From: Gracilariopsis chorda
Taxonomy: Eukaryota > Rhodophyta > Florideophyceae > Gracilariales > Gracilariaceae
Direction: 5' to 3'
NCBI GenBank assembly: GCA_003194525.1
Contig: NBIV01000044.1
Coordinates: forward strand, 62,001 to 126,000
DNA: 64,000 bases
Part shown: piece by piece, positions 1-9,328 of the stretch
Layout: each line of letters opens with the position of its first letter
Position numbering within the stretch: the first letter of the stretch is position 1
The notes under the pieces: generated by a model
Databases searched by the model: none
Seen by the model: only the letters and a program-made list of their open reading frames with translations
Told to the model about the DNA's origin: nothing
Translations under genes and position numbers: made by a program

Positions 1-478
1 TTGCGCGTTTTGTAGAAATGACTTTGTCAAGTGTTTGCACGCCGTCGATGAGAAGTGTCAACATGTCGACGCTATGATTCCTTATGACGTGCTCGAGGCC
101 ATTGACAAGGGAAGAAATCCGGGCCATGTCACCTTCTCCTTGTTGTACGTCACGCACCCCTCTTCCGTTTGCTCTCCCGTTGGCCGCGCCCACTAACGCC
201 CCCATGCTTGTGTCCAACATCCCCATTGCAGAGAATCTTGCGCCGAGGCGAACAACATTTCTCGCGGCAAAGTCGACGTCATGCGCCAGTTCAGGTACGT
301 TTGCCATCGCCGTTCCCTCTGTTGCGAGACCTGTATTGTCTTCTCATCCTAACTCCTATTCCGTCCATTCCACAGGGAGCAACTCAGAAATGCCGCTACT
401 CAATTGCCCGCCGATACCGACCATCAGCTCACGGAGCCAAATGGAAACGACACACAACCACACACCGCCCCAGGCTAG
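1..478 (+). CDS. MED10: Mediator complex subunit 10, 3' part of gene, spliced
   Basis: Encodes the C-terminal part of Mediator subunit 10, a middle-module subunit of the RNA polymerase II co-activator in the nucleus. Reading from base 2, the peptide contains a helix with DFVKCLHAVDEK, then VLEAIDKGRNP, which matches the family hallmark (position-conserved 'GRNP'), and after splicing SRGKVDVMRQFR, matching the conserved C-terminal helix. Three exons are seen: up to 144, 232-294 and 376-478, with introns 145-231 and 295-375 (both GT-AG, donor GTACGT). Reading frame is kept across both junctions and ends in TAG at 476-478. The 5' end is outside the window; the first exon may begin at 16, since bases 1-15 look like a pyrimidine-rich acceptor ending TAG. 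Two ORFs in other frames here are shadows. The splicing is inferred from frame and motif continuity, not from transcripts. Confidence 0.82.
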
Positions 479-1101
479 TGCTGCGCCTTTACCTCTGCAT
501 CTATCTGCCTGTTGAGCTTCCCGCTTCTGAACTCCGCCGTTCAACGTTGCTCCTCCCCCTTCAGTCCCTCGGTTGCACACTACCGCACTGCACCGCACGT
601 CACTTTCTTTTCACCTGCGAGAACGGTATGCATATACACCGCACAATCTCTTGCTCCGTGTGTAACTCAGCTCGTTTGTGCAGGCGCTTGATCCGCTCAT
701 CACCACGCCCTTGCTCATCCTTGACTGTCCCATCGCGTTTATGCCACTCTGTGTCTCCGGCCCGCTATCCATTTGGATGTGCGTGTGTCCCATGGCAACC
801 TCGCAGCTGGCTTTTGCTCAGCTCTCACGCCTATCTACGAACGCACGATTGCAGCTTTGCTATCATACATCTTTGTTCGCCAAATCTATCAAAATTGCTC
901 CTTTTTCGACTGGCGTTACAGTTCTGCCCGTTCGCGGCAGAAGGCGGAGCATGGGCCTTGCGCGCTGTTTGCCGCACCATTCGCACAAATTGTCTTCGTT
1001 GCCCGCAGTAAAGTCCATCATTCCAATCTCATTTCATTTCATCTTCACACCCCATCCATCCTCCATCGTGCAGCTCTAAAGGAGCGCCGACAGATATCAA
1101 C
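479..1101. other. Intergenic, pyrimidine-rich, no gene seen
   Basis: About 620 bp between the MED10 stop and the next start codon. It is C/T-rich on the plus strand and contains several overlapping open frames without recognisable motifs or convincing initiation. It probably holds the MED10 3' UTR and the promoter of the downstream gene. I see no RNA gene here. Confidence 0.5.
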
Positions 1102-1794
1102 ATGGGCACAGGTGAACCCGTGGTCGATTTCTCTTACGCTCCACCATCGACCTCGACAACGTCACAATATCTCACCCCAGCTGAAGCCGCTCAGCATCAA
1201 TTGCAACCGGCCGTCTCCTCTCTTACACCCCCACCCCTGCCGCCTCCCGAAGGCTCCAGTCACCGCCGCTTCTTGGTTTTCGATGAACTTCCCAAGATAG
1301 TTTGGAACATTGACCCTATCATCAAGCTCAAGTTTCGAAAGTATTTTTATCCATTAGCTGTAACTAGACTATCGTTAGGCGCAGATCTCGACCTCAGACG
1401 CAAGCAACTTTCCTTCAAATGGTCGTGGCGTGACCGCATCATTGGAAGTCGTCTGGAATTTGCAGACGACAAAATCAGTATTACAAAGCGCTTCGACATC
1501 GACACTCGCACTAAACTGGATGTACGCGCCTCCTTTGACATTCACTCCCGAAAGACTCTCTTCTCACTCAATATAAGGCCGTTTCTGGGAATCCTCCCAC
1601 ATGACCGCCCGCCGGCTGGACTCACCATTCGACAGAAAGTGCCTATGGACAAGCGCATGCAAGTTGAATTTCAAGGACGTCTAAGTGTTCCCGAGGCTAG
1701 AATTTCAAACGAAACAGCGTCGGCGTTCTCATTAGGCGAGGGTAATTTCGTTTTCGACCTCGAAGAGCTCAACTTTCGCTTCTTGCTGCAATGA
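1102..1794 (+). CDS. Conserved hypothetical protein, 230 aa, possibly plastid-lineage
   Basis: A single-exon 230-residue protein. The first about 50 residues are Pro/Ser/Thr/Gln-rich and disordered (PPPLPPP near residue 44-50), which could be a targeting or linker segment. From about residue 57 the protein becomes a regular alternation of charged and hydrophobic residues, typical of a beta-rich fold: LGADLDLRRKQLSFKWSW, then DKISITKRFDIDTRTKL and FDIHSRKTLFSLNIRP. I have a memory of similar uncharacterised proteins in plants and algae with this LGAD-D-R-R...KWSW core, suggesting a plastid role, but I cannot name a family. The ATG is the first in frame and follows an open upstream region without competing in-frame ATG. 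Its stop lies only 22 bp from the convergent ybeY stop. Confidence 0.75.
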   Translation: MGTGEPVVDFSYAPPSTSTTSQYLTPAEAAQHQLQPAVSSLTPPPLPPPEGSSHRRFLVFDELPKIVWNIDPIIKLKFRKYFYPLAVTRLSLGADLDLRRKQLSFKWSWRDRIIGSRLEFADDKISITKRFDIDTRTKLDVRASFDIHSRKTLFSLNIRPFLGILPHDRPPAGLTIRQKVPMDKRMQVEFQGRLSVPEARISNETASAFSLGEGNFVFDLEELNFRFLLQ

Positions 1795-1816
1795 GTCGTA
1801 CAGGCATTGATTCGCT

Positions 1817-2511
1817 TCATGAAAGATACGATTTTGGGAATGATTTCACATCACCGACGATACCCACTTCGGATATTACTGCCTGAACGACCTCTTCTTC
1901 AGCTCTCTTCATAATTTCGATTTCATCTTCCGTCTCATGGTCAAACCCGACCAAATGCGCCATGCCGTGCGCGCATGCAAGTGTAATATAATCTGCGTGT
2001 TCCATGCTGCGTTCCTTGGCGATTGTTTTGCAGAACGGAACCGCTACGAAAATGCGTCCAAGGTCGTTGGTTATTCGTGGAGCGTGGATGTCAGATCTGA
2101 GCTGTCCCGTATTTGGGTCGAGAAAAGGCGCGTCCTGTATTAAACCGTGAATGTCCTTCTGAGAAACTGAGAGGGAACGAGATTTGCGTCGCGGCTCATC
2201 TCTAAGAGCAAATGACAACACGTCTGTGGTTTCTCGGTTTGATGCGTACCGCCAGTTCAAGCGTCTGACTTTGGCATTCGTTGCGAGTATGATCGTGGCG
2301 TCATGATTTCTGAACTTGCCGTCCAGAAGAGTGTCGCGCATGACTTCGATCTTGTTGGAGGCGGCAATGACATCGTATTCATGTTAGGTCCTTGCGGAGT
2401 GTCATTTTGCCAGCGATCCATGAAGAAATACCGGAAAAAGCTTACCTGCTTCTTGAGAAGCTGACGATCAACTGTACCAATGCGACGCATGGCTCTGATA
2501 AAAATGGCCAT
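1817..2511 (-). CDS. YBEY: YbeY-type endoribonuclease / rRNA maturation factor, two exons
   Basis: YbeY proteins are zinc-dependent endoribonucleases needed for 3' maturation of small-subunit rRNA in bacteria, mitochondria and plastids. The metal-binding motif H-x3-H-x5-H is present as HGMAHLVGFDH, and the upstream family signature RETTDVLSFALRDE is clear. Exon 1 (2511-2446) encodes MAIFIRAMRRIGTVDRQLLK plus KQ. It ends at a donor CAG|GTAAGC, and exon 2 (2350-1817) resumes with IEVMRDTLL. The joined start aligns well with the N-terminus I recall for eukaryotic YBEY (M-x-I-R-x-x-x-R...I-E-V), which supports the 95-bp intron 2351-2445 and the start at 2511. Total 199 aa, normal for the family. 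No organelle transit peptide is evident, so either the mature start is used or an upstream exon is missed. It is convergent with the gene at 1102-1794. Confidence 0.88.
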
Positions 2512-3030
2512 TTCGTGGCAGCTTCAGGCTGGACTGCCTTCTTGCGACTTTGCAATATGTTGCGCGGTGGAACAAAGGATGGCTTCAGTAAAGTACCGCG
2601 AGCCCGAGTGGAAAACTTGGGAAGGTGGTGATGATTTTCAACGCACATGTCTACAGGCACCTTGGATATGTTACAATTTGGGGACAATTTGTCGGTTTTG
2701 GTACAAGTATTGATCAAGTTGGTTTACCCAGGAACGGTAAGGATTTGAGGTACGAAAGGTGCCAGGGGTAAAAAGGGTTAACAGAAGAAGTGTATTTGTA
2801 CTGGACTTCCTCCAGATGATTTATAGGGATGTGAGCTGTGTGGTACGATAGGTTGTCAAAAAGTATAGGATAACCTCGCTGCAGAGGCAAGAGCGGTTAG
2901 ATTGCTACCTACAGCGTTCAACGAGCCATTCTGAGGGGATGTTAAACCAGTTTGGGGTTATAGCAGATTTCGCTGTAGCATGCGGGCCCCATGTCATTTG
3001 ACAGAGCACCTAGAACCTGGTCGTGCCCAG
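2512..3030. other. Intergenic between ybeY and RTF2, nothing recognised
   Basis: About 520 bp. It should contain the ybeY promoter and the RTF2 3' end. ORFs here lack motifs. I see no RNA gene or repeat. Confidence 0.45.
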
Positions 3031-3759
3031 TCAGCGAAGAGAAGCACACGGCTTGGATGGTTGTGGGGAATCAGGGTCCGTAAGTTTGCGGATTTTTGAC
3101 ACAGGAGGATCGGCATCATTCGCAATGCTTTTTCTCTTCTTCTTCTTGAGAGATCGGCTCTTCTCGCGAGCGGCAAGGACCCTTTCAAGCACAGCTTGTC
3201 TCTCCTCGAATGTCATCCCCAATGGAATTCGCTCACCCATTTTGGCACACGAAATGCAAACTTGGGGCTCCTGCGATGAGGAAGTTGTACTAGCAACATC
3301 GGATGGCGCATCTTGATGCCGGCCCGCACGCACAGCCCGCTGCACGTACACCACGTTGGCTGTAACGCAACCGCACGACCATCCAACCGAAAAACTGCCT
3401 TCCGCAGTGACAACTTTCTTGGTAACGGGGCAGATAAACTGACCGTTCTGCTCGACAAGGTTAACATGGGCGGTATCTTTTTTCAGGGAGGCTATATGCG
3501 AAAACGCGTGGCGACTTTTGTGACGCGCTCTGTGCAGGAGACAAGAGATGAGTGCATCCTTGTTGTACAGGAGGCCTAGTCTATCGACGACGACATGCGG
3601 TGGTTGGAGCGCCATTTTTGAGGCTTCGCAGTGTGTGACGGAGGCGCGCTGCCGCTTTCGTAGCTTCTGGGACGCGGGGCTGGAATGACCGAGCACGCGG
3701 GCTCGAAGGCGGGTGTGTTCGTGACGTGAGTTGTTCAAAGTGCCGCCATCGCCACCCAT
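3031..3759 (-). CDS. RTF2: Rtf2-domain protein (replication termination factor 2)
   Basis: Rtf2 is a nuclear replisome/spliceosome-associated protein acting at stalled forks. The start MGGDGGTLNN at 3759 matches the invariant family N-terminus (MG-x-DGGT), which is why this ATG is chosen over the longer open frame that reaches 3900. The first Rtf2 RING-like half follows (SKMALQPPHVVVDRLGLLYNK, then ALISCLL). The second has FICPVTKKV, a WSCGCV turn and a final CISCAKMGERIP with the C-x2-C pair. The tail is Lys/Arg-rich (KSRSLKKKKRK), a likely nuclear localisation signal. Length 242 aa, within the usual range of the family. The gene is a single exon and reads away from the AT-rich region at 3.8-4.8 kb. 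Confidence 0.88.
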   Translation of the reverse strand: MGGDGGTLNNSRHEHTRLRARVLGHSSPASQKLRKRQRASVTHCEASKMALQPPHVVVDRLGLLYNKDALISCLLHRARHKSRHAFSHIASLKKDTAHVNLVEQNGQFICPVTKKVVTAEGSFSVGWSCGCVTANVVYVQRAVRAGRHQDAPSDVASTTSSSQEPQVCISCAKMGERIPLGMTFEERQAVLERVLAAREKSRSLKKKKRKSIANDADPPVSKIRKLTDPDSPQPSKPCASLR

Positions 3760-4843
3760 GTTTTGGCTTCTGTTCGTTGCGAATACGCGAAAGAAACTTG
3801 CGATGAAGACAGTAAAAGTTGAAAGAAGATGTCGGAATACGAAGGTAGATACTGTTGAAGAATAGCAGCTCCTTGAAGGGCTGTTCTCTTGTGGGGGCAA
3901 AGTTTGCAGCAGAACCGTCGGTATCAGGATGACATGCAGCGACGCTCTTCATGTGCCATTTCCGACGTTTCGGAAAAGGATAGATAGCCCTCGAATTCTA
4001 CCCTTCGTACATGGTAGCACAGCCAAATTCGCCACGTGTATTGACCATACACGTGCGCAAAGGACAAAGTTAAGATAACCCCACTCTATCTAATGCAACG
4101 GGTGGATGTAGGTAGCGGGCTCAAAGTTGTAACCCTGGGTTAGCTGAAGGGTTAAAGAGTTAGGGCCGTTCTATGACTTTCTTAATCTGTGAACGGTTAA
4201 CTTTAAATTTAAAAACTTTCGATTTCTGTCCATTTTTGTTCTCTTTATAAGAAGAGGACAAAGCTAGAAGGACACTTCTATTACATGCAGAAGAGTATTC
4301 ATCATTCCAATTCCATATCATGACCCAAATCACTCTTTCCCCTGACACTACCATTTTTCTCAACCTCGTTCAAAATCAAGCTTTTCAAAAGCCTAAAAAT
4401 GAACAAAAACAAAGACAAATTACAATATTTTGTTTTTTTTACATTATTGGCACTGAAATATACGCACAACTAACGAAAACCACCAATTGACCATTACTAT
4501 ACGTCCTCTCTTGACGATCCTTTGATACAAAAGCAAACGTTGAAATAATTTAAGGTATTATTTTTAAAAAGATGTATTGTTTTTCAAAGCTCAATTCATA
4601 TTTTTGCTTTCCAGAGTACAAACCAAAAAATAAAAAAAACATATTAATGCTTTTCACATTTCACGTTTCTTATACCCTTCCATTATGTTGTTTATTACTT
4701 TAAGAACGCTAGCAGGAGCAAGTTATCTTGAATTTTCGTGGCTGTATGGTATTGGAACTTCAACGGTGTAGTATATTTTATCTAAGACCATAGCATCCTT
4801 GGATCGTATTTTGCTCTAAATATAATTTCCATTCAGAAAAAAA
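3760..4843. other. AT-rich intergenic region, no gene seen
   Basis: About 1.1 kb, becoming strongly A+T-rich from about 4160 with runs of A and T (for example 4430-4440 and 4560-4640). The composition shift marks the edge of the host-gene island. It probably contains the RTF2 promoter at its left end. No convincing coding or RNA feature. Confidence 0.5.
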
Positions 4844-5596
4844 GTGCGAGAAGGAGGCAGGACTTTTTCAGTGCTTGAAAAAAGTCCTTTTCATAGTATT
4901 ATTTCTGGTATGGAAGGAATTGCAATTGAAATTTGCTGCTCTACTTCGCAAGATGCGCCAGACTCAAAGAGGTATGATAAACTTAAAAGAATTTTTTCTC
5001 TTTGTTTCAAAGCAACGGTACAGGCAAACTACAAGTTTTTGCTTGTATCAGCCCTTCATTTTGATGGAACTCATGATTTCACTGCTTTCAGTAACACAAA
5101 ACTCTTCAATCTACTACAGAGTGATGAACTAGAAGCGTGGGTGGCTGTCATGGTGGAGGATGCGTATTCCAAAATCCTAGAGTTTTGATGCCTTACTTTG
5201 ATCGGAACCTCACACCAGAACAAGACAATTATATTGCGTATCATTCTGTTAACGCGAGCATGCGCCGAACAGGCATTTGAAAGGCTGATATGTCGTTTCG
5301 GTATCTTTTGGTCTGCGATAAGATATTCCTTGCCTTAAACTACTCTTATAATTATGGTAGCATGTAAGGTACCCAACTTTCTGATTGAATACTTTAATGA
5401 CAGTTTGTATGAATATATTGCTCATCTTGAGAAAAATCATGTAGCTGAAAATCCCCTAGTTCAGGTCCAATACAGACTACATACCGAGAGAGATAACATC
5501 CGCGCGAGAAACCGTGATAGAGAGACCTCTTTGCTGAGGGATGGACTGGAAGACAATCTGCGGAGAATGGGGCTTATTAGACGAATAGCATGCTGA
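4844..5596 (+). pseudogene. PIF/Harbinger-type transposase relic
   Basis: The peptide ALHFDGTHDFTAFSNTKLF followed by AVMVEDAYSKILEF, a stop, then PYFDRNLTPEQDNYIAYHS follows the DDE layout of Harbinger/IS5-like transposases (G-S-T-H-D second Asp; ...GDxAYP...; LTPEQxxYN..HS). In a different frame near 5265 the sequence reads ACAEQAFERLICRFGIFW, matching the segment that carries the catalytic Glu (R-x-C-V-E-Q-A-F-G-R-L...RF). Near 5360-5400 PNFLIEYFNDSL matches the terminal LHNFLIEYND motif. At least one stop and two frame changes make it dead. No terminal inverted repeats were identified. Confidence 0.68.
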
Positions 5597-7687
5597 GTTG
5601 TGAGGGACATGTCCTGAGCATTGTGAAAAAAGGGCGCAGCTTTAGCCGTGTTATGTGGGGAGCTGATGATGAAAAGGTAGATGAGAAAGCGAGAAAGCCA
5701 TATGCAGTGCGTTCAGGAACTGATAACGGTGTGTCGAGATCAAGTGCTGCAAAGAATGGCTGTCTTGAATTCATGCTCGACTCATCCGGGTCTCACCGCA
5801 CTAGAGTAATGGCATTGATGTTTTGACGGCCGAAAATTCTGAGCTTCCCGAACGGATTCGAAGCGTTTAAGAACTTACGAAAAAGTACCCAGAAAAGCCC
5901 TCCGAACTCAACAAACAGAGAGTACAGCGTGCAAGAATGGAAAATGTTAAGACCGCTAAGTTCGCAGGGATGAAAATTCACTTCCCTGAAATGGGTGATG
6001 GGGCCTTGCACTGTGAACTAGAAGATGTCCAAGCTTACCCGGACTGCGCAGATGTGGAGTGAGCGAAGCATAGTGGCGTCATTGAAAGCCTCGGTTAAAA
6101 CTTAGACATCGGAACTGAAGGAGAAGGACATAAAGGCGGAGACTGGATAAACTGAGAAACGTAATCAAGATAATACGTCTACAAGGAAGAATCAAGTGAC
6201 GTTAGGGAACTCTGAACAGAAGGTCGCATATCAACGACCTCCCATTTGTATTATGCTATTAAGCAGGCGAACGTCGTATTGTCTAGTCAAGAAAAGCAGA
6301 TACAGGAGTGGAGTAGTTAAGTTCGTGACATGGACGCGTATGAGTGAGCAAAAAGACGTATTGAACTGCAGACACTGATGATGTCTTCAGAAAAATTGCA
6401 AGAAGATATTGAATCCACTTGGACAGAGAAAAGGGCTCAAGAAAAGGAACTGTAGACGGCTTTGGATTCCCAAAAAGAATTGGAATGTAGAATTTAGAAC
6501 TTGCGAGATAATCAGCGATCTCGGCTACAGGCGCAAGAACTCGTTATACAACGTCGAACCTTGAGACATGTTAAGAATGAGGTATGTGCAATTATATTAA
6601 AAACGGGAAGGATGCCTATGGAAAAGTTAGACAAGTTGAGAGGTATGCTGAAGAAGTATGACTCGGAAAGCCTTGCAACAACGATGATGAGACAAATTTA
6701 AACTGAACGGTACAAGGGAAAGAACAAGAACCAAGCGCTGACAGAAAAAGCGAGTAGGCGAAGGAAATCTGAGGAATGCCAAATACGCAAGCAAAGAATG
6801 AAACCGGCGTGCAGCCGTCTTGAACGCTATCATCGAGCTCTTGACTAATCACTAGTCGCTTTTCGTTCTCTAAAGATAATGGTAGTCAACAAGACGATAA
6901 AATAGCTGTGGGCACAGACTTGCATGGGGACGAACATTGAACAAATTGAGGTGAGGTCAGATAGGAACATTTCTCCATGAACTGGAACTCTTACCAGGAG
7001 TTTCGAGTACCGTGTGCATACGCGACGGGAACTAGCATTATTATTGACATGAGAGGACCATGCAGTGCACGCAAGAAGGTTATGGCATATCTGATTATTC
7101 GCCTGGTGCTCGCGTAGAGACTGCCCAGATTGTAGGGTTCTGGCACTGGATGAGGCTACAACGAACTAGGACCGAGTGAATTCTTGAGTTGCGCAGGAGC
7201 GCTGAAGGCGCTCCTTGAGAACCATTGACTGCAGCGTTATTTTGAACTAGTCCTCATTAGGCACGATGAAGCGTTTCTTGAAATGATTGGCCTTCGAGAG
7301 TTTTGCAGAGATTACTTCCATATCGTAAAAGATGTTGACCTTATTTTGATGGAGCACATCAAAGACTTAAGGTAGATGATGTGACATACGAGGAGACAAG
7401 ATTTACCTCATTGGACGCAAGGATTATTCGTGTGCTTGAAGTACGTGATGACTGAGTGGGAAACACTGACGTTTTTATGTCGCATCAACCGGAAGCGATG
7501 ATACAATGAGAAAGCCACGTTCTGATGAGTTTCGTAAGCCGGAAAGGGTGTGTTCACATTGTATATTTCATTGCAGTCATCACTGCAGACAAAGAAAAAT
7601 GAGAAATGGGAGTGCACACCATCGCAGTGTTGAGAAACGAGCAACCACTTCTGTTCAAGTGAGTCAGAGGGTGCGATTATACTTCTG
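5597..7687 (+). other. Decayed coding-like sequence, coiled-coil character, not identified
   Basis: Several short plus-strand frames are rich in Lys, Glu, Arg and Gln (for example 6501-6701, a 66-residue segment of heptad-like composition). They are interrupted by many stops, as expected of an old gene or transposon remnant. Segments at about 7150-7400 read SCAGALKALLENH and EAFLEMIGLREF in one frame. I recognise no family. Minus-strand ORFs in the interval look like shadows. Confidence 0.3.
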
Positions 7688-8413
7688 TTGTTCTTAAGGA
7701 GACAGTCGCTCACTTCTCAACAAGTCAACCAGTTTTCACACGCTATTGAAAAGCGTTCTGTATACGACATGCTCGTTCACAACATCCCCACTTTGGTGGC
7801 GAGGTATAAGATGAAGAGGCCGCCACAAATCTTCATCTTTACATATAAATCGGATTTGTTTTTAGTATTCACGGTAACTATATCATCCAGGCTTCCACCA
7901 CTTCGGATAAGCATGACGAACTCCTCCCAGGCCAACAGGCGAATGTCGATCCTCTTAAATGATCTTTTGGAGAGAGAAAAGCTTTGCTGACCATCCACAG
8001 TGGCTTCCTTTTGTTGCGACATCTGGAATGCCCGAACTAACATTAGTTCGCTCTTCACACCGAATTCCCTATCGACCTTCGGGACGACAAGTACAGAGAC
8101 CCCTTTCACATGTGTGATCGGGAAATCCACTGGTGTAGTTTGCAAATGCGGTCGTATTGTTGTTTTGGTAATAGGCTTCTTGGGTTCCATTCTCTTGCGC
8201 GTTGTGCGAAAATACTTCAGAGAGTACGACGTGCAAGGACCTGAAGATGATTCCAACGACTATGGTTGGAAATTGCTTTATACCGATGTATTCCGTATCC
8301 CAAAGTGTTTGAATGTGCTGTGCCCACTCTTGGGAGCGGGTGTTCAGCTTCCCATTCTTTGCTTCTCACTCCTTACGTTTGGAGAGCAAAATTTCGAAGG
8401 GTATGATTTGTAG
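7688..8413 (+). pseudogene. TM9SF/EMP70 (nonaspanin) gene fragment, frameshifted
   Basis: TM9SF proteins are nine-transmembrane endomembrane proteins. The segment reads LTSQQVNQFSHAIEK and VYDMLVHNIPTLVARY, resembling the lumenal domain's 'a-I...Y-x-V-x-x-L-x-D-N-L-P'. Another frame gives DKYRDPFHMCDREIHWCS, resembling the conserved 'DKYLDP..F..IHWFS' before the first membrane helix. Then VVLVIGFLGSILLRVVRK (membrane helix) and YGWKLLYTDVFRIP follow, close to the family hallmark 'GWKLVHGDVFRPP', and next LLGAGVQL. The pieces are in order but need at least two frame changes, and downstream helices are missing. A 159-codon minus ORF over 7777-8256 is most simply a shadow of this relic. Confidence 0.72.
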
Positions 8414-8574
8414 TACCACGTAACTCCTGTGGCGTGCACGCGGAGAATGTCTCTTTTTCTTATCACTCTTCGTGCATATATTTTGAAAGTACCGGAATGC
8501 ACTCCGCTGCGTCAAAAGAAGACAGATTGTTATCTAGAGCTCTTGCCAAATTGTACACAAACCCTCTATTTCTC

Positions 8575-9188
8575 GCCTACCTTATGACGTTCACTTGATT
8601 CTCCAAACATAGCTTGAATTGACTCAGCCATTGCGTCCCCACAGCAATTTCAACAACGCGGTGATCACAGCTGAGCGTAACGTTCATAAATGTCTTCGTT
8701 CCAAAACCACTTGGCGCAGATTCATCTGGAACAACCCTTTGTTATGAGTTCCCTACAGCCATTATAGCTGCTTTCGGTGGATTAACTATTGCAGAGAAGT
8801 TTTTTACCCCGAACCAAACCAGATTACTGATTATGAAAGAACCGCCCATAAATTCCTGTTGGGCCTATGCATTATCTCTAGGTTTTGTAGCAAGGTCTTT
8901 CACATCACATGATATTTCCTTTACGCCTTTGCGATACGCATCTATGACAATCGAGTTGATCAGTACTTGTTCAGTCTGGACAGCAATCGATATTTCTGCA
9001 GCATGATACATACGAATCTTATCTCCAATCCATTGCGCGTTTACCTCCGGCACTTTGCCAAGAGCTGCAGCTGCTACTTTGATGACAGAATCGTTCACAC
9101 TGATCTTATACTCACCATCTCTAGTGTCTATCTGACCAGCGACCTCATATGAGGTCAATTTTAAATACTCTAGAGCTTTATCAAAATC
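8575..9188 (-). pseudogene. Dihydrolipoamide acetyltransferase (E2) pseudogene, C-terminal catalytic part
   Basis: E2 is the core acyltransferase of the pyruvate dehydrogenase complex. On the minus strand, DGEYKISVNDSVIKVAAAAL, then GKVPEVNAQWIGDKIRMYH and EISCDVKDLATKPRD match the catalytic domain of E2. After a TAA stop the same strand reads [19 protein letters not shown], then [11 protein letters not shown] and VTLSCDHRVVEIAVGTQWL, covering the active-site region. The catalytic motif is DHRVVEI instead of the family's DHRVVDG, and the frame carries stops, so it is dead. The upstream end stops exactly at a TTAA (9189-9192), where a piggyBac element begins; the rest of the gene resumes on the other side at 11968. 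It lies tail to tail with the TM9SF relic. Confidence 0.82.
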
Positions 9189-9328
9189 TTAAAACTTTTC
9201 CAAAAACTTTTTCGCTTTGATCTTCTCATCATATCTTCTACGCCGGCAGCGCTGAACCATGTCCACAACACATCACCAACAGTCGTAGCTGTCACATCAA
9301 GCACTATCGTCAACAACATTCGTACACA

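Noticed and set aside
7777-8256. 159-codon minus-strand ORF
   Set aside because: The plus strand carries ordered TM9SF motifs across the same bases, so this frame is most simply a shadow.
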